64,000 nucleotides of DNA from JANPCX01 sp966211815. GTDB lineage: Bacteria; Pseudomonadota; Gammaproteobacteria; Burkholderiales; Burkholderiaceae_C. Each line of letters opens with the position of its first letter. Position 1 is the first letter of the stretch. The stretch lies in assembly GCA_966211815.1 (NCBI GenBank), contig CBIHOD010000014.1:7496-71495 (forward strand), in the 5' to 3' direction. This document shows, in pieces, positions 62,451 through 64,000 of this stretch. The notes under the pieces are model-generated. The model ran no database searches and was not told the origin of the DNA. It saw only the letters and a program-made list of their open reading frames with translations. Made by a program: the position numbers and the translations under genes.

Positions 62451-62463
62451 CGCGCGTCCCCCC

Positions 62464-63678
62464 TCAATCCGACTTGACCAGGCTATGCCGCTGCGCGAGC
62501 GCCGGGAACAGCCGTATCCACAGCCCCGCCACCACGAGGGTGCCGATGCCCCCGACCACCACCGAGCCCACCGGCCCGAGCCAGGCCGCCATCGCGCCCG
62601 ACTCGAATTCGCCGAGCTGGTTGGAGGCGCCGATGAAGATGGAATTCACCGCGCTGACCCGGCCGCGCATCTCGTTGGGCGTGTCCAGCTGCACCAGCGA
62701 CTGCCGGATGACGACGCTCACCATGTCGGCCGCCCCGGAGACCAGCAGGGCGATGAAGGAAGGGACGATCATCGTCGACAGTCCGAAGGCGAGCATGCAA
62801 AGGCCATACACCGCCACCGCCCCGAGCAGCACGCGGCCCACCCGGCGGCGCACCGGGAAGTGCACCAGCAGGATGGACATCGCCAGCGCGCCCACCGCCG
62901 GCGCGCTGCGCAGCAGGCCGAGGCCCCAGGGGCCCGCGTGGAGCACGTCCTTGGCGAACATCGGCAGCAAGGCGGTGGCGCCGCCCAGCAGCACCGCGAA
63001 CAGGTCGAGCGAGATCGCCCCCATCACCGCCTGCCGCTGGACGATGAAGCGGATGCCGGCCAGCAAGGTGTCGACCGTGACCGGCTCCTTCGGCGGCGGG
63101 ACGTGGTCGTAGCGAACGCGCGTCAACAGGCCGCAGGACAGGGCGAACAGCAGCGCGCACAGCGCGTACACCGCGTGCGAACCGGCCACGTAGACAAAGC
63201 CGCCGAGCGCCGGGCCGGCGATGATCGCGCCCTGCGTGCCGGCCGAGCTGAACGCCAGGGCGCGCGGCAGCACCGGTGCCGGCACCAGCAGCGGCGCCAG
63301 CGACTGGGACGCCGGTTGCTGGAACGCCTTCACCAGGCCGAGCGCCACCGACACCGCCAGCAGCAGACCCCGGCTGGCCCAATGCCCGAAAGAAGCGGCC
63401 GCCATCACCAGCGCCACCGCCACCAGGGCCGCCATGCAGGCCGCCAGGATGCGGCCGCGGTTGAGCCTGTCCGCGGCGTGGCCCGCCGGCAGCGTCAGCA
63501 GCAGCGCCGGCAGGAACTGCAGCAGGCCGACCAGGCCGAGGTCCCAGGCGCTGCCCGTGAGGTCGTACATCTGCCAGCCGATGGCCACCATCATCATCTG
63601 GCTGCCGGCGGTGGTGGCGATCCGCGACATCCAGAACAGCATGAAGGCGCGGTGACGGGTCAATGGCGGTTCGGGCAT
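62464..63678 (-). CDS. Major facilitator superfamily transporter
   Basis: The 404-residue protein has about twelve membrane helices. It has the MFS loop motif GHAADRLNRGRI after helix 2 and resembles EntS-type drug or siderophore exporters (LVQLDTPNEMRGRVSAVNSI). The substrate is unknown. It is directly upstream of the GST-like gene on the same strand. Confidence 0.88.
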   Translation of the reverse strand: MPEPPLTRHRAFMLFWMSRIATTAGSQMMMVAIGWQMYDLTGSAWDLGLVGLLQFLPALLLTLPAGHAADRLNRGRILAACMAALVAVALVMAAASFGHWASRGLLLAVSVALGLVKAFQQPASQSLAPLLVPAPVLPRALAFSSAGTQGAIIAGPALGGFVYVAGSHAVYALCALLFALSCGLLTRVRYDHVPPPKEPVTVDTLLAGIRFIVQRQAVMGAISLDLFAVLLGGATALLPMFAKDVLHAGPWGLGLLRSAPAVGALAMSILLVHFPVRRRVGRVLLGAVAVYGLCMLAFGLSTMIVPSFIALLVSGAADMVSVVIRQSLVQLDTPNEMRGRVSAVNSIFIGASNQLGEFESGAMAAWLGPVGSVVVGGIGTLVVAGLWIRLFPALAQRHSLVKSD

Positions 63679-63856
63679 GGGAGAGGTGATGGCGATGCGG
63701 AAGGTCGGCGCCGCAGGGGCAATCGACGGGCCGGCGGATCATCCAGCAAAGCCGCCGGCCTGTCCGCCACTCGGGTTTATCGTGCGCGGAGTCGCATCGT
63801 TTGGGCCGCCCCGACAGCGGTGACGGGCGGCAAACCACAGGAGCGAGACGACGACC

Positions 63857-64000
63857 ATGCGCGACACCCCACATTCCCCCCGCCGCCGTTTCGTCCTGCG
63901 GACCGCGGCCGCCGCGGCGGCCCCGGCGGCCGCATGGACGGTCCCTTCCACCCCGCCCCCCCGGGGCGCGGCCCAGCGCCGGCACGTCGGCTTACCGCCG
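63857..64000 (+). CDS. Start of a Tat-exported protein, cut by window edge
   Basis: The 48 visible residues begin MRDTPHSPRRRFVLRTAAAA. The twin-arginine motif and an Ala-rich hydrophobic stretch indicate Tat export. GGAG lies 14 bases before the ATG. The mature protein is outside the window. It diverges from the MFS gene. Confidence 0.6.
   Translation, partial: MRDTPHSPRRRFVLRTAAAAAAPAAAWTVPSTPPPRGAAQRRHVGLPP

Overview
The window is GC-rich DNA with compact, often overlapping genes. It looks like a betaproteobacterium of the order Burkholderiales, most likely Comamonadaceae or a near relative. This rests on gene content: the prfB frameshift gene, the pepN-fbp overlap, a class I DAHP synthase, an orphan TctC-type binding protein beside an IclR regulator, and a Gram-negative porin. 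The genus cannot be fixed from the sequence alone.

Layout. (1) 1-7.8 kb is core chromosome: the end of a Sel1/lytic transglycosylase gene, then prfB (programmed +1 frameshift), pepN, fbp, a DAHP synthase, a rhomboid protease and tRNA-Thr(CGT) with its terminator. (2) About 7.8-41.2 kb looks like a genomic island inserted just behind tRNA-Thr. The tRNA 3' end plus its terminator is repeated at 41.2 kb, and a decayed large serine recombinase lies next to the tRNA. Nearly everything in the island reads on the minus strand. It holds a compact type II secretion/type IV pilus-like machine (9.2-19.3 kb), then, upstream of it on the same strand, a 21 kb stack of RHS polymorphic-toxin genes with immunity candidates, an astacin-type metalloprotease, broken toxin cassettes and structured repeats (19.4-40.4 kb). 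(3) 41.3-48 kb is ordinary sequence: a hybrid histidine kinase, an HDOD protein, a LysE-family exporter and a large exported protein with a promoter-operator upstream. (4) 48-61.7 kb is a nutrient-uptake and sensing cluster: two orphan binding proteins, an IclR regulator, a porin, a chemoreceptor, a dipeptide/oligopeptide ABC operon and an N-formylglutamate amidohydrolase-like enzyme. The same palindromic operator type recurs in front of several of these genes. (5) The right end has a GST-like protein, an MFS transporter and the start of a Tat-exported protein.

The most interesting feature is the RHS stack. Each RHS protein is split into two coupled genes. The first has a Sec signal peptide, a variable N-terminal part and YD repeats, and ends in a conserved Gly-Arg-Glu tail. 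The second has its own signal peptide, more YD repeats, the RHS core and a variable toxin tip, and is followed by an immunity candidate. Because both halves appear to be Sec exported and the stack lies directly upstream of the T2SS-like operon, I propose that this machine secretes the RHS toxins. That is an inference and has not been tested. The stack also shows how such arrays evolve: near-identical gene tails, relics of the same tail ahead of other copies, orphan toxin and immunity fragments, and a 170-bp three-hairpin repeat beside the cassettes.
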